Both the position numbers and the translations under genes were made by a program. The notes under the pieces are model-generated. The model made no database searches, had not been told where the DNA came from, and worked only from the letters and a program-made list of their open reading frames with translations. A stretch of 64,000 nt of DNA. Source: Phlegmacium glaucopus (Eukaryota > Basidiomycota > Agaricomycetes > Agaricales > Cortinariaceae). Each line of letters opens with the position of its first letter. Position 1 is the stretch's first letter. Below, piece by piece: positions 33,952 to 44,984 of this stretch. The stretch is from positions 2,691,219 to 2,755,218 of the forward strand of contig MU130378.1 of NCBI GenBank assembly GCA_015039465.1, given 5' to 3'.

Positions 33952-35387
33952 ATGAAGCTCATGTACCTTCCTACATTTTTAGTTCTTACTTTCGTCTCAA
34001 CCGTCTCCGCCTTTCCAGCCTATGGATCGCTTGCTGGTCTTTCCATCGAAGAGCGGGACCTCATAGTTTCTACACTTCAAGCTCGCCATGCTGAGCCTCC
34101 CCCTGGGCCGCTGAATGACACATCGGCGAAACTCGTCAATGACAAGGACCATCCATGGAAGCCTCTTCGACCAGATGACATCCGTGGGCCTTGCCCAGGA
34201 TTAAACACCCTCGCATCCCATGGTGTACGTCCAGCTCAAAAACAAAAAACCATTTTCAATCTTGTCTAATTTCTTGCTTTTCAGTGGCTTCCGCGCAATG
34301 GCATTGCTACCCCTGCACAAATCATCAACGCAGCCCAAGACGGTAACTTATTATAATAAAGTTTTACGGGATTGAATTTAGCTGACTCGATACCTACTAG
34401 GATTTAATATGGGGAATGACCTCGCCGTCTTTGTCACTTACGCTGCATTCCTCGTGGATGGCAATATGATCACCAATCTACTCAGTATCGGTGGCAAGTC
34501 TCATAAAACTGGACCGGACCCTCCTAAGCCCGCTATTGTCGGTGGGCTTGACACCCATGCCGTTTTTGAGGGTGCGCTGGCCTATTTCGTGTTCTATTAT
34601 GCCGAGTTACTGATAAACGTCATGATCCAGGTGATGCCAGTATGACCCGAGGTAAGGAAGAATCCTGTTTCATGAGTAAAAGAAAGGGACGCTGAATGAA
34701 AGTGCCTTGTTTAGGTGACGCATTCTTCGGTGATAACCACAGTTTCAATGAAACACTCTTCGATGAGGTAAATAGTTATTTCCTGAGTTTACAGAAGTTC
34801 AAGCACTGACGGACTTATTCACACAGTTCTCCGATTTCAGCAATCGATTCGGAGCCGGTAACTACAACGTCACGGTTGCAGGGGAATACAGATCCCGGAG
34901 GATCCAAGAATCCATCTCCACAAATCCTCAGTTCTCCTTCGTCGCACCTCGTTATTTCACCGCATTCGCCGAATCCGTATTTCCATTCCTCTTCTTCGTA
35001 GATGGACGCGTCTCCGATGGTCAACTCAACTTAACCGTTGCACGCGGATTCTTCCAGAACAGCTCCATGCCCAATGGTTTCTTCCGTGCCAATAGATCCC
35101 TTGGTCTCAATGAGATTGGAGGTCCCATCCAGACCGTATTCGACGCTCACCCGATCCAACCTGGCAAAAACGAAGGTGGCGTTAACAACTTCGTCTTCGA
35201 TCCAACTTCAGCCAGTTTCACCAATGATGGGTGTTTGTTATACACCAATTTCGTGAACCAGACTGTACGATCTTTGTACCCCAACCCGACTGGTGCTCTT
35301 CGCGATGCTTTGAACTTTAATTTGGACAATTTATACATTCCAATCAGTACCTCGGGGTGTCCGCAGATATTCCCGTTCGAGAAGTGA
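33952..35387 (+). CDS. Unspecific (aromatic) peroxygenase, secreted heme-thiolate enzyme
   Basis: Extracellular H2O2-dependent monooxygenase that hydroxylates or epoxidises aromatic and aliphatic substrates (EC 1.11.2.1 family). The signal peptide is MKLMYLPTFLVLTFVSTVSA. The heme-thiolate Cys lies in RGPCPGLNTLASHGWLPRNG, formed across an intron. The acid-base and Mg-site motif is FEGDASMTRGD followed by AFFGDNHSFNETLFDEF, very like characterised long-type peroxygenases from Agaricales. C-terminal landmarks are NNFVFDPTSASFTNDGCLLY and STSGCPQIFPFEK; the two late cysteines could form the known disulfide. Several N-x-S/T glycosylation sites (NVT, NLT, NSS, NRS, NQT) are visible. Length is about 360 residues. 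It is intact, whereas the copy at 30798-31800 is dead. Confidence 0.92.
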
Positions 35388-35986
35388 TAGATAATTCCTG
35401 TTTTATTTTTCATACTACAAACCGGTCCTCATAGCTATGTAGGATTACTTAAAGTTTCTAGATAATTCTTCTTCACACTCTGTGAAGATTACCACTCCTT
35501 TCCCCTTCAAAGCTCTTGTAACTTTGTTATCTGTGTTAATTAATTGATTTGTTTGCTGTGATTGCCGCCCAATTGGTATGTGCGGAGTTCAAAATTTAAA
35601 GCGCCTGTAAATTGCTTCCTTGTTTTTAATTTCATTCCTCTTGTCGTCTTTTCGTGAATTCACTCCTAGAAAGGTGGTACTCCTAGAAAGGTGGTAATCC
35701 TATGAATAGATATGCTCCCCTCCAATCACGGCCTTTCTTAGCAGGTTCTCAACTGCTAACTGGCACTGAATCATCGGGCCTTCTAGAATTTGCTGCATGT
35801 CTAATTGTCTTCACTGGGAGGTAAGTAGGACTGACCTCCCCATATGATCATTATTATTTCTACGCCAATGGTGGAATGTATATTTGCTTCATTATCCCAC
35901 CGACAGTCCATGCAAAGTATCAGACCATTAGTCATTACGTGTGATTCAGATTCTCTTCAATGTCATGTTCAAGACCGCGACCGTCT
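35388..35986. other. Intergenic region
   Basis: AT-rich 3' region of the peroxygenase gene and spacer before the tRNA. A 13-base motif (CTCCTAGAAAGGTGG) occurs twice in a row at about 35665-35696. No gene is seen. Confidence 0.4.
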
Positions 35987-36077
35987 GTCACTTTGCCGGA
36001 GTGGTTAACGGGATCGCCTGCTACCCTATATCAGCGGTTGGCCTTTGGCCGCGAGTGTTCGAATCGCTCAGGTGACG
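35987..36077 (+). tRNA. tRNA-Ser (GCT) with a 9-nt intron
   Basis: Folds as a class II tRNA. Acceptor stem GTCACTT pairs with AGGTGAC plus discriminator G. D arm GCCGGAGTGGTTAACGG, anticodon stem ATCGC/GCGGT, anticodon loop CTGCTA...A with GCT, a long variable arm (TTGGCCTTTGGCCG) typical of Ser, and T arm GAGTG-TTCGAAT-CGCTC. A 9-base intron (CCCTATATC) sits after position 37, the canonical place for nuclear tRNA introns. A T-run directly behind (GCTTTTT) fits RNA polymerase III termination. Decodes AGC/AGT serine codons. Confidence 0.9.
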
Positions 36078-36521
36078 CTTTTTATGTCAACCCGTTACTA
36101 AGAGTTTAAATTTAACGCAGCCGAGTGCACTCTAAAAGTATCGGATCCATGTTCTGCCATACATTTTAGCTGTCAGATAATCATAATCATTCAAATTCAT
36201 GACTCAAGATCTTTGACCTTGAGCAGTGTTTAGAATCTAGCATTTGGGGCTTGGCGAAAAGTACACGTATACTTTAGACCACGCTCAAATTTTAATGCGG
36301 TTGGTTTGTATTAGACTGTGAATACTTATAGTACAAATAGAGATGGAGTTCTAAAGGCCTGCGCAAAAAAACCATCAATATAGTCCATCGATGTCGATAA
36401 TTAGTAAAAATTAGACATCAGCCAAGTAGCTAGAAGGGATTTATCGCTATATTCGGTAAACTCAAATCGTGAGAAATGTCATAGGTATTCATACATAATT
36501 GCCTTCGTATCAGAGTAAATA
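36078..36521. other. Intergenic region
   Basis: Spacer between the tRNA gene and the 3' end of the LysM gene; AT-rich, no gene recognised. Confidence 0.4.
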
Positions 36522-37306
36522 TCACGGCCGGCGGCGAGTTTGCTTTTTGGGAGGAGGCAAGCACATAGATGTCCCAGGCATGAGAGGGTCACACACAACG
36601 TTCGAATTGATTTCTTTGAATTTTTCGAGTGACCATCCATTCTTTCGTGATAGTTCCCAGCAATTGTCGCCAGGTTGGGCCCAGTAAGATGATGTGCCTT
36701 CCGGACATTTTTTTGTTGGGATTGAGAGTCCTGGCGAGACGACCAGACGCCAGACGAGGAGAAGGACGACAGCGATAATAAGGAAAAAGGGAAAGAGTTT
36801 CCTATATGACATGTGTATTGTCGAATGATCAGCCATGGGGCGAGACTGTAAGAATAAGAATCAGCGTCGACCACAGCCTTGAAGTGGTGGCGGTGCTCAC
36901 AGGGTCCGTGGATAGCGGCTGGTAACCTCTAGATTGTGTACGAGGCGAAGCATAGGCTTCAACATCGTCTCCACGATTTTCATCATCGTCGAGTACTACA
37001 GATGAAGGTAGTCTGTCGACTGTCCAAAAGTTCAAAAGACATGCAACACAAATTCATGAAAAGGATAGCTCCACACCTCTGGTCATCTCCCCATATTCTG
37101 CACCCTCTGCGCCTTGCCACACACTGCCATCCTGATCCCGAAAGTAATACCGCGTAGTGTCAGAATCATAACCAATTCGTTTCATTCCTTCAGGTAGACG
37201 ATAATCATCCTAAGCAATTGCGCAGTAACGCTAATGAGCAACGAGAGAGAGAGAGAGAGGTGTAAATAAGACTGCTCACTTCATCATACTGAGTCCAACG
37301 GCCCAT
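36522..37306 (-). CDS. Single-pass membrane protein with a C-terminal LysM domain
   Basis: Likely carbohydrate (chitin-type) binding membrane protein. The N-terminus is MGRWTQYDEDDYRLPEGMKR, then RYYFRDQDGSVWQG (aromatic, WW-like), a disordered acidic segment (VVLDDDENRGDDVE, SPRTQSRGYQPLSTDP), a membrane span (LFPFFLIIAVVLLLVWRLVV) and a LysM domain GTSSYWAQPGDNCWELSRKN continuing GWSLEKFKEINSNVVCDPL and PGTSMCLPPPK. The three cysteines suit an extracellular or luminal LysM. Topology would be N-in, C-out. Start ATG at 37304-37306, stop at 36522-36524, four or five exons. The 5' two-thirds is duplicated at 38615-39007 without the LysM part. Confidence 0.8.
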
Positions 37307-38614
37307 TTCGAATGTCGAAGGTGTGAGAATTACACAGGTGCTCGACTACGCTGCTGTTTGGTGGGTGGGTGACTGGTGAAAGAGCGGAACGTCAGCAGAC
37401 AATAATATTAATAAGATCCCCGCCGCTTTTGGCTAATCATGCCATGATGCCATCAAAAACGTCTTTCAAAAACCGCTACCAGATACAAAGTACAATGCTC
37501 GAGGGGTCCATGAGACGACAATCTGAGAATTTGGCTGGTGGTCATTCCGTGGTCACAAGGATGGCTACTCAAAGCCTCACCCTATCATTCTCTGCTTATA
37601 CGCTGTACTCCACGTGTCAACCTCGTTCCGTTCTTTATATAGATTTCTCTTACTCAAGGATGATCTTGAACACCAGAACTTTGGAGCTTTTATTTGGAAA
37701 ATAACGCGAAACTCAGCTTGAGTTTCTCGAACAAGAAACCGGGAACAATCGAGCAGGACAGCGTATGAGCGAAGACCCATCGACTTTCGACAACGAACTT
37801 GCTTCCATCAAACGTGTTCTTCGTCCTCAAATTACATAAAGAACAACTGCTCAACGTTGAACTTTTAAGGTTTGAAAGCAAATAACAGTAAAAAATAGTG
37901 TGTATCAATGCTATATAGGCGAAATAAATTCAATCACCAGCCCAAAAGCACAATCCTGCCCAAGGAGAATCGAGACGAGATCATAGTAGTCTTTGGGACA
38001 CTTACCTACATACATTTGCTACTAATTACACATATAAATTACACTCAGAACATTCCCAAGCGATTTTTAAAAGGACAACGAAGTATATCTCATGAAATCA
38101 AAATGGAACAATCTGCAGCATCTGCTGAGGATCTTTGAGATACATAACCCATTGTATTCAAGCCGTTGAGCATTTTCGCAAGTCACCTGACCCAACGAAA
38201 TTACCTTCAAGTGCACTGAGTGACTGGCAACATGTTCTTATGCCCTCATCCTTGATTAATATTTTCCTGTACTAGTTTCACCCGTTTAATACGCTTTCTA
38301 CTACTATTTGGTGTAGCGGTTTTGATCACATGGCAAGGGTCCGCCTCTGGATTCATCTCCGACATGGGTTTCTGCCAGAAAGTTAACATCATCCGCTTTT
38401 TAGTGTTGTTAGATACCTGTACCTCATTTCCTGCATCTCTGCCTCGTCTGCGACAAACTTTGGCGAAAAATATGCTAGGTACAGAGATCCGGACGAAATT
38501 TTGGAATTTTGAGGAGGCCAGGCGCAATCCGGACAAAAATACGTTGCCTCTGTCCAGACGAAAGGTGCCCTCCCGGGAACAGGCCTCACCTACCATTGCC
38601 CGGGGTCCTGTCCT
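37307..38614. other. Intergenic region with duplicated promoter sequence
   Basis: The stretch around 37500-37700 (CAAGGATGGCTACTCAAAGC, TTCTTTATATAGATTTCTCT, AGATGATCTTGAACACCAG) recurs at 39440-39560, and 38003-38055 recurs at 39716-39770, so the LysM 5' flank was duplicated along with the gene fragment. A short GA run lies at about 37246-37260, within the 5' part of the LysM gene. No additional gene is seen. Confidence 0.5.
38461..38545. repeat. CCGGACA dispersed repeat, second fragment
   Basis: GGCGAAAAATATGCTAGG...GATCCGGACGAAATTTTGG...GCAATCCGGACAAAAA is related to 4300-4375. It abuts the point where homology of the truncated LysM copy to its parent stops. Confidence 0.6.
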
Positions 38615-39007
38615 CGGCCACCACCTTGAAGTGGTGGTGGTGCTCACAGGGTCCGTGGACAACGGTCGGTAACCCCTACTAGTAGATTGTGTACGAGGCG
38701 AAGCATAGGCTTTAACTACATAGTACAGATGAAGGTAGTCCGAAATTTCAAAAGACATGCTACAAGTGCATGAAAAGGATAGCTGCACACCTCTGGTCAT
38801 CTCCCCATATTCTGGACCTTGCCACACACTGCCATCCTGATCCCGGAAGTAATACCGCCTAGTATCAGAATCATAACCAATTCGTTTCATTCCTTCAGGT
38901 AGACGGTAATCATCCTAAGCAATTGCGCAGTAACGCTAATGAGCAACGAGAGAGAGAGAGTTGTAAATAAGGCTGCTCACTTCATCATACTGGGTCCAAC
39001 GACCCAT
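38615..39007 (-). pseudogene. Truncated copy of the LysM membrane protein gene
   Basis: Repeats the N-terminal exons of the gene at 36522-37306 (start MGRWTQYDE at 39005-39007, RYYFRDQDGSVWQG, AYASPRTQSTSRGYRPLSTD P) and then leaves homology near 38615, before the membrane span and LysM domain. The sequence beyond contains the CCGGACA repeat. A read-through frame exists, but the diagnostic domain is missing. Confidence 0.75.
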
Positions 39008-40085
39008 TTCGAATGTCGAGAGTTACACAGGTGCTCGACTACTGGGTCACCGTGGGTGGCAGTGATTGGTAGAAGGGCAGAACGTCAGCAGACAATGATA
39101 TTAATAAGATTCCGCCGCTTTTGGCTAATCATGCCATGATTCCTATCAAAAATGTCTTCAAACTATTAGTGTTACCAATTACCCAGGTTCCTAAATCCAG
39201 CTCGAAGGAGCTTCATCTGAAAGTGTGAACTGTTATCTTATCATATCTTTTTCATCAAAATGCGAATCCAAAAGTTTGTTTGCTCATCAAAATATTTGTA
39301 TCATGTTTGTACAACTCCACGAGATGAAGCGATACGAGCACGCTGGTTTTAGGAGCCTGCCGTTTACCAAAGTATAATACTCGAGGGGTCCATGAGACGA
39401 CGACACAGCTGAGAACTTGGCTGGTGGCCATTCCGTGGTCACAAGGATCCTGGATGGCTACTCAAAGCCTCACCTATCTTAAAGTTATACGCTGCACTTC
39501 CATTTCTCAACCTCGTTCCGTTCTTTATATAGATTTCTCTTACTCAAGATGATCTTGAACACCAGCTTGGCGCTTTTATTTGGAAATAAAATGAAACTGA
39601 GCTTGAGTTTCTTTCTGAAATCCGAGCAAGAAACCGGGAACCGGGAGCAATGAGCAGGACAGCGTATAAATGAGTGAAGAATCGAGATGAGATCATAGTG
39701 GTCTTTGGGACATTTATCTACATACATTTGCTACTAATTACACATATAAATTATACTCAGAACATTCCCAAGTCGTTCTTAAGAGACACATAACTTAAAC
39801 CCGTTGCATTCATTTCCTCGTCGCTTCTCAACTTTTCACTTTCCATTTGCTAATTACTTTCTCCTTTTTTTCTAGGTCTCTCAAGGGAATACAGTATCCA
39901 GTGGTTGGCTGTTGATTGAATTTATTTCGCGTACACTACATCATTTGCACCAATTCGTCTTCGAGCTTTGGGTAAGTTGAACGGATGTTTTTTGATTCGC
40001 GTATCGGAACGCGCGGGTGAAGCCGTTGAGGTCGCAAGTCACCTGACCCACCGAAATTACCTTCAGCGACTGGCACACTCTCAAC
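39008..40085. other. Intergenic region, partly duplicated
   Basis: The left two-thirds is a diverged copy of 37307-38100 (LysM upstream flank). The right part is the promoter of the gene starting at 40086. No other gene is seen. Confidence 0.5.
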
Positions 40086-40934
40086 ATGTTCTTGTTTTGT
40101 CTTCTTTTAGGCCGTTTGATAAATGGCGTCGTAGCGAACACAGAAATAATCAACTTCTCAGCTACAGGAACTGAACTTTCAAATCTGCCGTTCACGGATA
40201 CTTGGTCAGTTTCAAATTTTCTCAGAACACTCACTTCTATCATTTTCAATCTCTGATAAGCAGTTATAAAGGCATATCTTACGTCCTGAAAATTCGACTC
40301 TGCGATGGAATGTGATTTCTGCTCCTTTGGAATATACGCTTTCTCAATCAATATGCAACGATCTACACGAATGGCATCCAGTACAGAACACTAATGTCTG
40401 CCCGCACGAGTTTTGGCTCGTCCTTGATTTAGACCAAGATGGATGGAAGACCTATGACAAGTTCACTCTTCGACTTTCGTGGCCAGCTTATGTGCGTCGA
40501 TGGGTTACCCTCGTACTGTATCATGGTTCTTGACCCCTCTTGTTTAATATCAGCATCCCACCGACATACATCTTACCGTTTACGACCCGTCATCTCTAAT
40601 AATGTCTCGTGATACACGAGTCACTCAAAGTCAACTCAAAACGCGTCGGAAATATGCACGAATTCAAATGGTCCATACTGGTGTTCTTACACCAGTCATC
40701 AACGGTTTTACGCGTTCTTTCAACGAGACCTCACGTTATGACGTCCCTTTTATCATAACTCTGGAGCCTCTTCATTTTGGAGTCCTTCCTTCGTCTGTTG
40801 TTCCTGTGGTGCTGACTATCTTGGCCATCCTTGTTGTGGGCTTACCGATTGCGAGAAAAATTCACCGTTACTTGGAGGGTATTGCTCAACGGGCCAGAGA
40901 AGATGAATCGGTGGCAGAACAGAAGGAAGACTGA
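40086..40934 (+). CDS. Signal-peptide type I membrane protein, possibly PGA1-like
   Basis: Secretory-pathway membrane protein. Three exons: MFLFCLLLGRLINGVVANTE then IINFSATGTELSNLPFTDTW; HILRPENSTLRWNVISAPLE, TNVCPHEFWLVLDLDQDGW and FTLRLSWPAY; HPTDIHLTVYDPSSLIMSRD and onwards. A predicted cleavable signal ends at GVVA. A C-terminal membrane span (SSVVPVVLTILAILVVGLPI) is followed by a charged cytosolic tail ending EQKED. About 230 residues. The luminal start NTEIINF and the layout recall PGA1, the ER subunit of the second GPI mannosyltransferase, but this is from memory and weak. The first intron ends with an unusual acceptor (ATAAAG). Confidence 0.65.
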
Positions 40935-42119
40935 TGGATATGGACTCCTGTGGAGCTTCGCCACATCTGATCGTCATGAGCCCCATTAGCGGTTTGGTAA
41001 TATCACTGGGGAAGATCTTCGATTGATACCATTTTGTTGGATGATCCCTCTTCACTGTTTGCAATCCTCAACCTTTATTCTAAGGGATTTGAACCCGTGC
41101 AGCAGGAGGGCGCTAGTAGGATTAAAGGGTTATAAATTAATATAATGCCCATAATTTCAGCTAGCCATCACTTTCGACAAGGATATTTTAATGGAGATAC
41201 TCAGACTGGCCAGCATTCAACCCAACAGTCCTGGTTACGTGCCCTTAGGATTAAAGTTTCAAACGTTTCAAGTTGTGTTGATCTGCAAGATATCTGTTCC
41301 TATTGATATGCCATGAACATTACAAGGCCAAGTATAATCGACTGGGAGTTCCCTCTGCTGTGCCTTCCGTTCCTGCTCGAAATGTCATCCACCGGTCATC
41401 GCAATTTTACATGCGCCACTGACAAACAGAAATTTCTTTGCATCATTCTCAAGCTGGCAGCACCGGGTGGCACCTAGCATACAACGTAATACAAGATGCG
41501 GCGTCATATTTGTCCCACAGGTCCCATAGGTGCCGGACTGGTCATTAGAACCATTTCGGTATGTTCGTTTATGTGTTGGGTTCTCGGCAACGGGTGCTCA
41601 CTGTCGAGCAGTAGGCGGTGATGAGGGTTACCGGTGGCAATGACAGGCTGTTCTAAAGTAGCTTGAATCGATCTCAAAGAAATGCTCGAATTGAGATGTT
41701 GATTGAACCTGCGGTCTTATCTGAGAATAATCAAACAGCCGGAAGCAGTATTCAATCTCCCAAAACTGAGAAAATGAGTAGTGAATGTAATTAGACTGAA
41801 CAAACAACTTACTGATTGTGAACATGAGCGAACTAGGTCCACAACCTGAGAAACGAGGCACTTTAGAAGAAGGTCGGCTGGGAGCAGAAGATTGCGAAGA
41901 ACCTGCCTAATCCGGAAAAGCGTTTGTCCAAATTTAGTTTGGGACCTTTGTCGTTCAACCTCATATGGAACCTCCTTTGTCTCTCTGCTCTCTTCTCGCA
42001 ACTTCAGCACCGGGTATAAATAATATAACAGCAACTTGGAAGAAGATGCAAAGCCCCTCGCCCACTCTTCCCACTTCCGAGGTACCCCAATCCTTTTGCT
42101 TTCTCTCTAAATCCAGAAA
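40935..42119. other. Intergenic region; promoter repeat of the peptide-gene family at the right end
   Basis: The last 210 bases (about 41906-42060: CCGGAAAAGCGTTTGTCCAA, TCTCTCTGCTCTCTTCTCGC, GGGTATAAATAATATAAC) are the 5' flank of the first peptide gene and recur at 49520-49690. The box GGGTATAAATAA is a plausible TATA element. The rest shows no gene. Confidence 0.5.
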
Positions 42120-42395
42120 ATGCAATTCCAACTTTACACAACCTTTTTGCTGATTTGCCGTGCGTTACAAAAAAATCTGTCTCTCTTTCTTGCAGTTGCT
42201 AATTGATCTTCCAGTGACAACCCTTGTGTCAGCTGCTCCAGTACCTTCAGTGGATGTCGAACTTCGTGATAACATAGTGAGTAGCTAACTAACGCTACAC
42301 TAAAACATGCAAATTCATTATTATCACTTTAGGTCCGCGATCTCCAAGATAACGACGTCCGCGAGCCTACTTGCTACAGGTTCCTATGCGAGTGA
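42120..42395 (+). CDS. Tiny secreted peptide precursor, copy 1 (C-terminal CYRFLC)
   Basis: Three exons give about 54 residues. The first is MQFQLYTTFLLIC, a hydrophobic signal; after splicing come LTTLVSAAPVPSVDVELRDN and IVRDLQDNDVREP, and the C-terminus TCYRFLCE. The signal would be cleaved at VSA. The new N-terminus APVP resembles dipeptidyl-aminopeptidase substrates, and a single Arg (REP) precedes the Cys-containing end. The two cysteines are four residues apart and are the only ones after the signal, so a six-residue disulfide ring is likely. Four paralogues in this window share the intron positions. I do not recognise the family; it could be a signalling peptide, an effector or a RiPP-like precursor. 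Confidence 0.75.
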
Positions 42396-44681
42396 TTCAA
42401 CATGGCCAAGAACCCTACGCTACCCACGATTCCTGACCTTGGAACTTTTTGCATTCCTCGTGTCTGGGTTTCTACCAACAAAACTCGCGTCCCTCCCGCT
42501 CTCATCCAAGAAGCCTCCTAGATTGTTTCCACCGTCCTTTTCTCCAATTTTTGGTCACAACCCATTCTACAAACTCTCTTCACGATCCTTACTTCGCATC
42601 GTTGACCATTATCACATTCGTTACGTTCCTCGACCTCCTTCGCTTTCCACGCTTCTTCGGCCGCTATGAACGGGACTTATCCCACTCAGGCGATTGGCGC
42701 AATTCGTAAAACCCGAGCTAGGGCATTATACCTTTAGACATACGTGCGCGCACTTTACAAGTCGGGATGTCCAGTTGCCGATGCCCGATTTCACTTAGAC
42801 TTCACAGTCGCAAATTCTATCGATTCGAAAATTTCCAAGGCCACGAAGTCCTAACACATTCTTTTGTATTTTCGACACATCACATCTACCGTATCGATTA
42901 GCGTTTTCGGTCTTGATATCCTTTTTTTTTGGATATCCAAATGTATACCAGCATTTTTCGCTTTCTTCGGATTCTTCGGATTACATATTTAAATCGTTTA
43001 TTTAAACGTTAACACTGTCATATACTTACATACATAAAAACCTTTGTTGTATTTGTAGCTGCAATTCTGTTTTCGCACCGCTATCAAGTTGTCCTGACAC
43101 CAATGTTATGGTACTCAAAATTTTCTGAGAGCTAGCGTGAAATGTGGAGATGTAAAAAAGAACTAGCCAGCCGAGACGAGTTACAAATGATGCATTTCAG
43201 GCAGATTGACAGTCATTGATGATAGAGTTGCTTTGAAAATTTCTTCCAGTCCCTAAGCACCTAGATACGGGATTGCTCTACAGCCGAATGTTGACAAAAG
43301 TGACAGGCACCCGATACTACATTAATTAATTATCGGAGGATTTAACTAAAATGCTTACCTGCACTGCAAGACCCTACAAATTTCTACATTGAGCTTATGT
43401 ACATTGGCCTATGTAAAACCAACCAACCAAGTCTCCTTCCAGACAAATTTGGGCTGCCATATTTCAGCGACCCCATTATTCCATCTCAGCAATCCATGCA
43501 ATTGTCCTACGCTAATATCGCAGACGCCAGGGAACTGAGAAGACGAAAGATGCAATCTTCACGGGATAAGCGCCCGCAAAGGTGGCTACCTCCAAGCAGC
43601 TAATTAAACTCCAACAGGTTTCGTTTGAGGGGGGCGTGTTGGAATATCAAGCTCGGTGTTGTCGTCATCATCGTGTCGTGTTGCATCATTAACCAATAGC
43701 GTTATGTACTCGTACTAGTGTACTTGTACTACAGTTGATTTTCCCATAACCCATAGCGGGGTGGCATTTCGGCTATGCATTAAGAGGAGCGTGACAGATA
43801 ACACAGATAAGATTGTCGTAATTAAGAACCAAAAAATCTGTCGAGCGTCACCTGAGTCGATTTACTCATGCCTTCGAGCTCTGAATTTCCGGAGCTATTT
43901 GGTCAAGTCAAAACCCAGTTCCTGAGTAGCTGCAGGAATGAGTAAGCATGGGGGTCTGGGAATGCAAAAAAAAATTTCTTCGGTTTTCCCCTGCCAATAT
44001 TTTACAGCTCCATTAAACTGGTTTGAGTGGGCCGTTGCCTTCAGCATGGCAGATCTGGGTTCTGTCAGATCAATTGTTGAACAGATATCTTATGATATTA
44101 TTAGGGAGCTCACTTATCTGCATTGTAACGCCAAGACTTTTGTTTTATGGGGTCGTTCGTGTTCCTCCAAGCTTTCTAACTGAATTCCTAGGGCTCTGTA
44201 GATGATACCTGTTAGTTTCGAGACATTTGATGGAGTGAAAGATGGCGGAGACGGGCAGCCAAATGTTGGCACTTCTGCTGAGTTTGAAATACAATTGCCT
44301 TCGCAGTGCAAAGTCCGAGATCCGAGAACTATATTCAGAAGCTGACCGGCTAAACCCGCACGAATAGATGCCAACCCATTTGATTTTGCCCAGGTTGTAA
44401 GGCCGAGTGCCCAATACTGAGAAGCTAGAACTCGGAACGCCACAATGATTCAGCGCTCAGCGCTCAGCATTTATATTTACCAATCCACTAATGCATAATT
44501 GGCTCAACTGACCTATCCATTATGCGTTATGACTCGCATAGCCATGGGACATATGTATTTAAAGTAGACTGTTGGAGCTTCCCCCACTTAAAATAATTCC
44601 TTGCCTTGTGCCCAGCGATCTATTCATCAAACCGACTTCAAATTTCTACACTATAAGCCAACATCCAGCATTTCTAACAAC
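42396..44681. other. Spacer of the repeated peptide-gene region
   Basis: Pyrimidine-rich 3' flank of copy 1, followed by blocks shared with the other units: GGATTGCTCTACAGCCGAATGTTG (about 43271), CATTAATTAATTATCGGA, GACAAATTTGGGCTGCC...CCCATTATTCC (about 43441-43490) and CTTCGGTTTTCCCCTGCC. Open frames here carry no family features. Confidence 0.5.
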
Positions 44682-44984
44682 ATGCACTTTCAACACTTCA
44701 CGACCTTTTTATTGATCTGTAAAGAAATTTATCAAAAACAAACTGTCAACAATTATTGTTAACTGAAACTTTTTCCAGTTACAGCCATTGCGTCTGGTGC
44801 TCCAGTACCTCCAGTGGAGCTCGAACTTCGCGAATATGGAGTGAGTATTTGATTAACATTTGATTATACTAAAAATGTGAATTAATTATCATTACTACTG
44901 TAGATACACGCAGTCCGGGATGAAGTCGTACGCGAGCCATCCCCTATGCCATATCCTGGTTGTCGTGAGGAATATTGCCAATGA
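44682..44984 (+). CDS. Tiny secreted peptide precursor, copy 2 (C-terminal CREEYC)
   Basis: Same three-exon layout. MHFQHFTTFLLI opens the signal, FTAIASGAPVPPVELELREY continues it past the likely cleavage at SGA, and IHAVRDEVVREPSPMPYP leads to GCREEYCQ. About 60 residues. The ring sequence is entirely different from the other copies (CREEYC instead of C-Tyr/Phe-RFLC), yet the Cys-x4-Cys spacing and the upstream VREP are kept. This shows that the ring is the functional unit and that its content can change. Confidence 0.75.

Noticed and set aside
41075..41125. Minus-strand tRNA-like GGGTTCAAATCCC
   Set aside because: A T-arm can be drawn, but no complementary 5' acceptor strand or anticodon arm was found.
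42307..42709. ORFs of 86-120 codons behind the first peptide gene
   Set aside because: They overlap the last peptide exon in other frames and arise from pyrimidine-rich 3' sequence that is open in several frames; the same happens behind copies 2-4.
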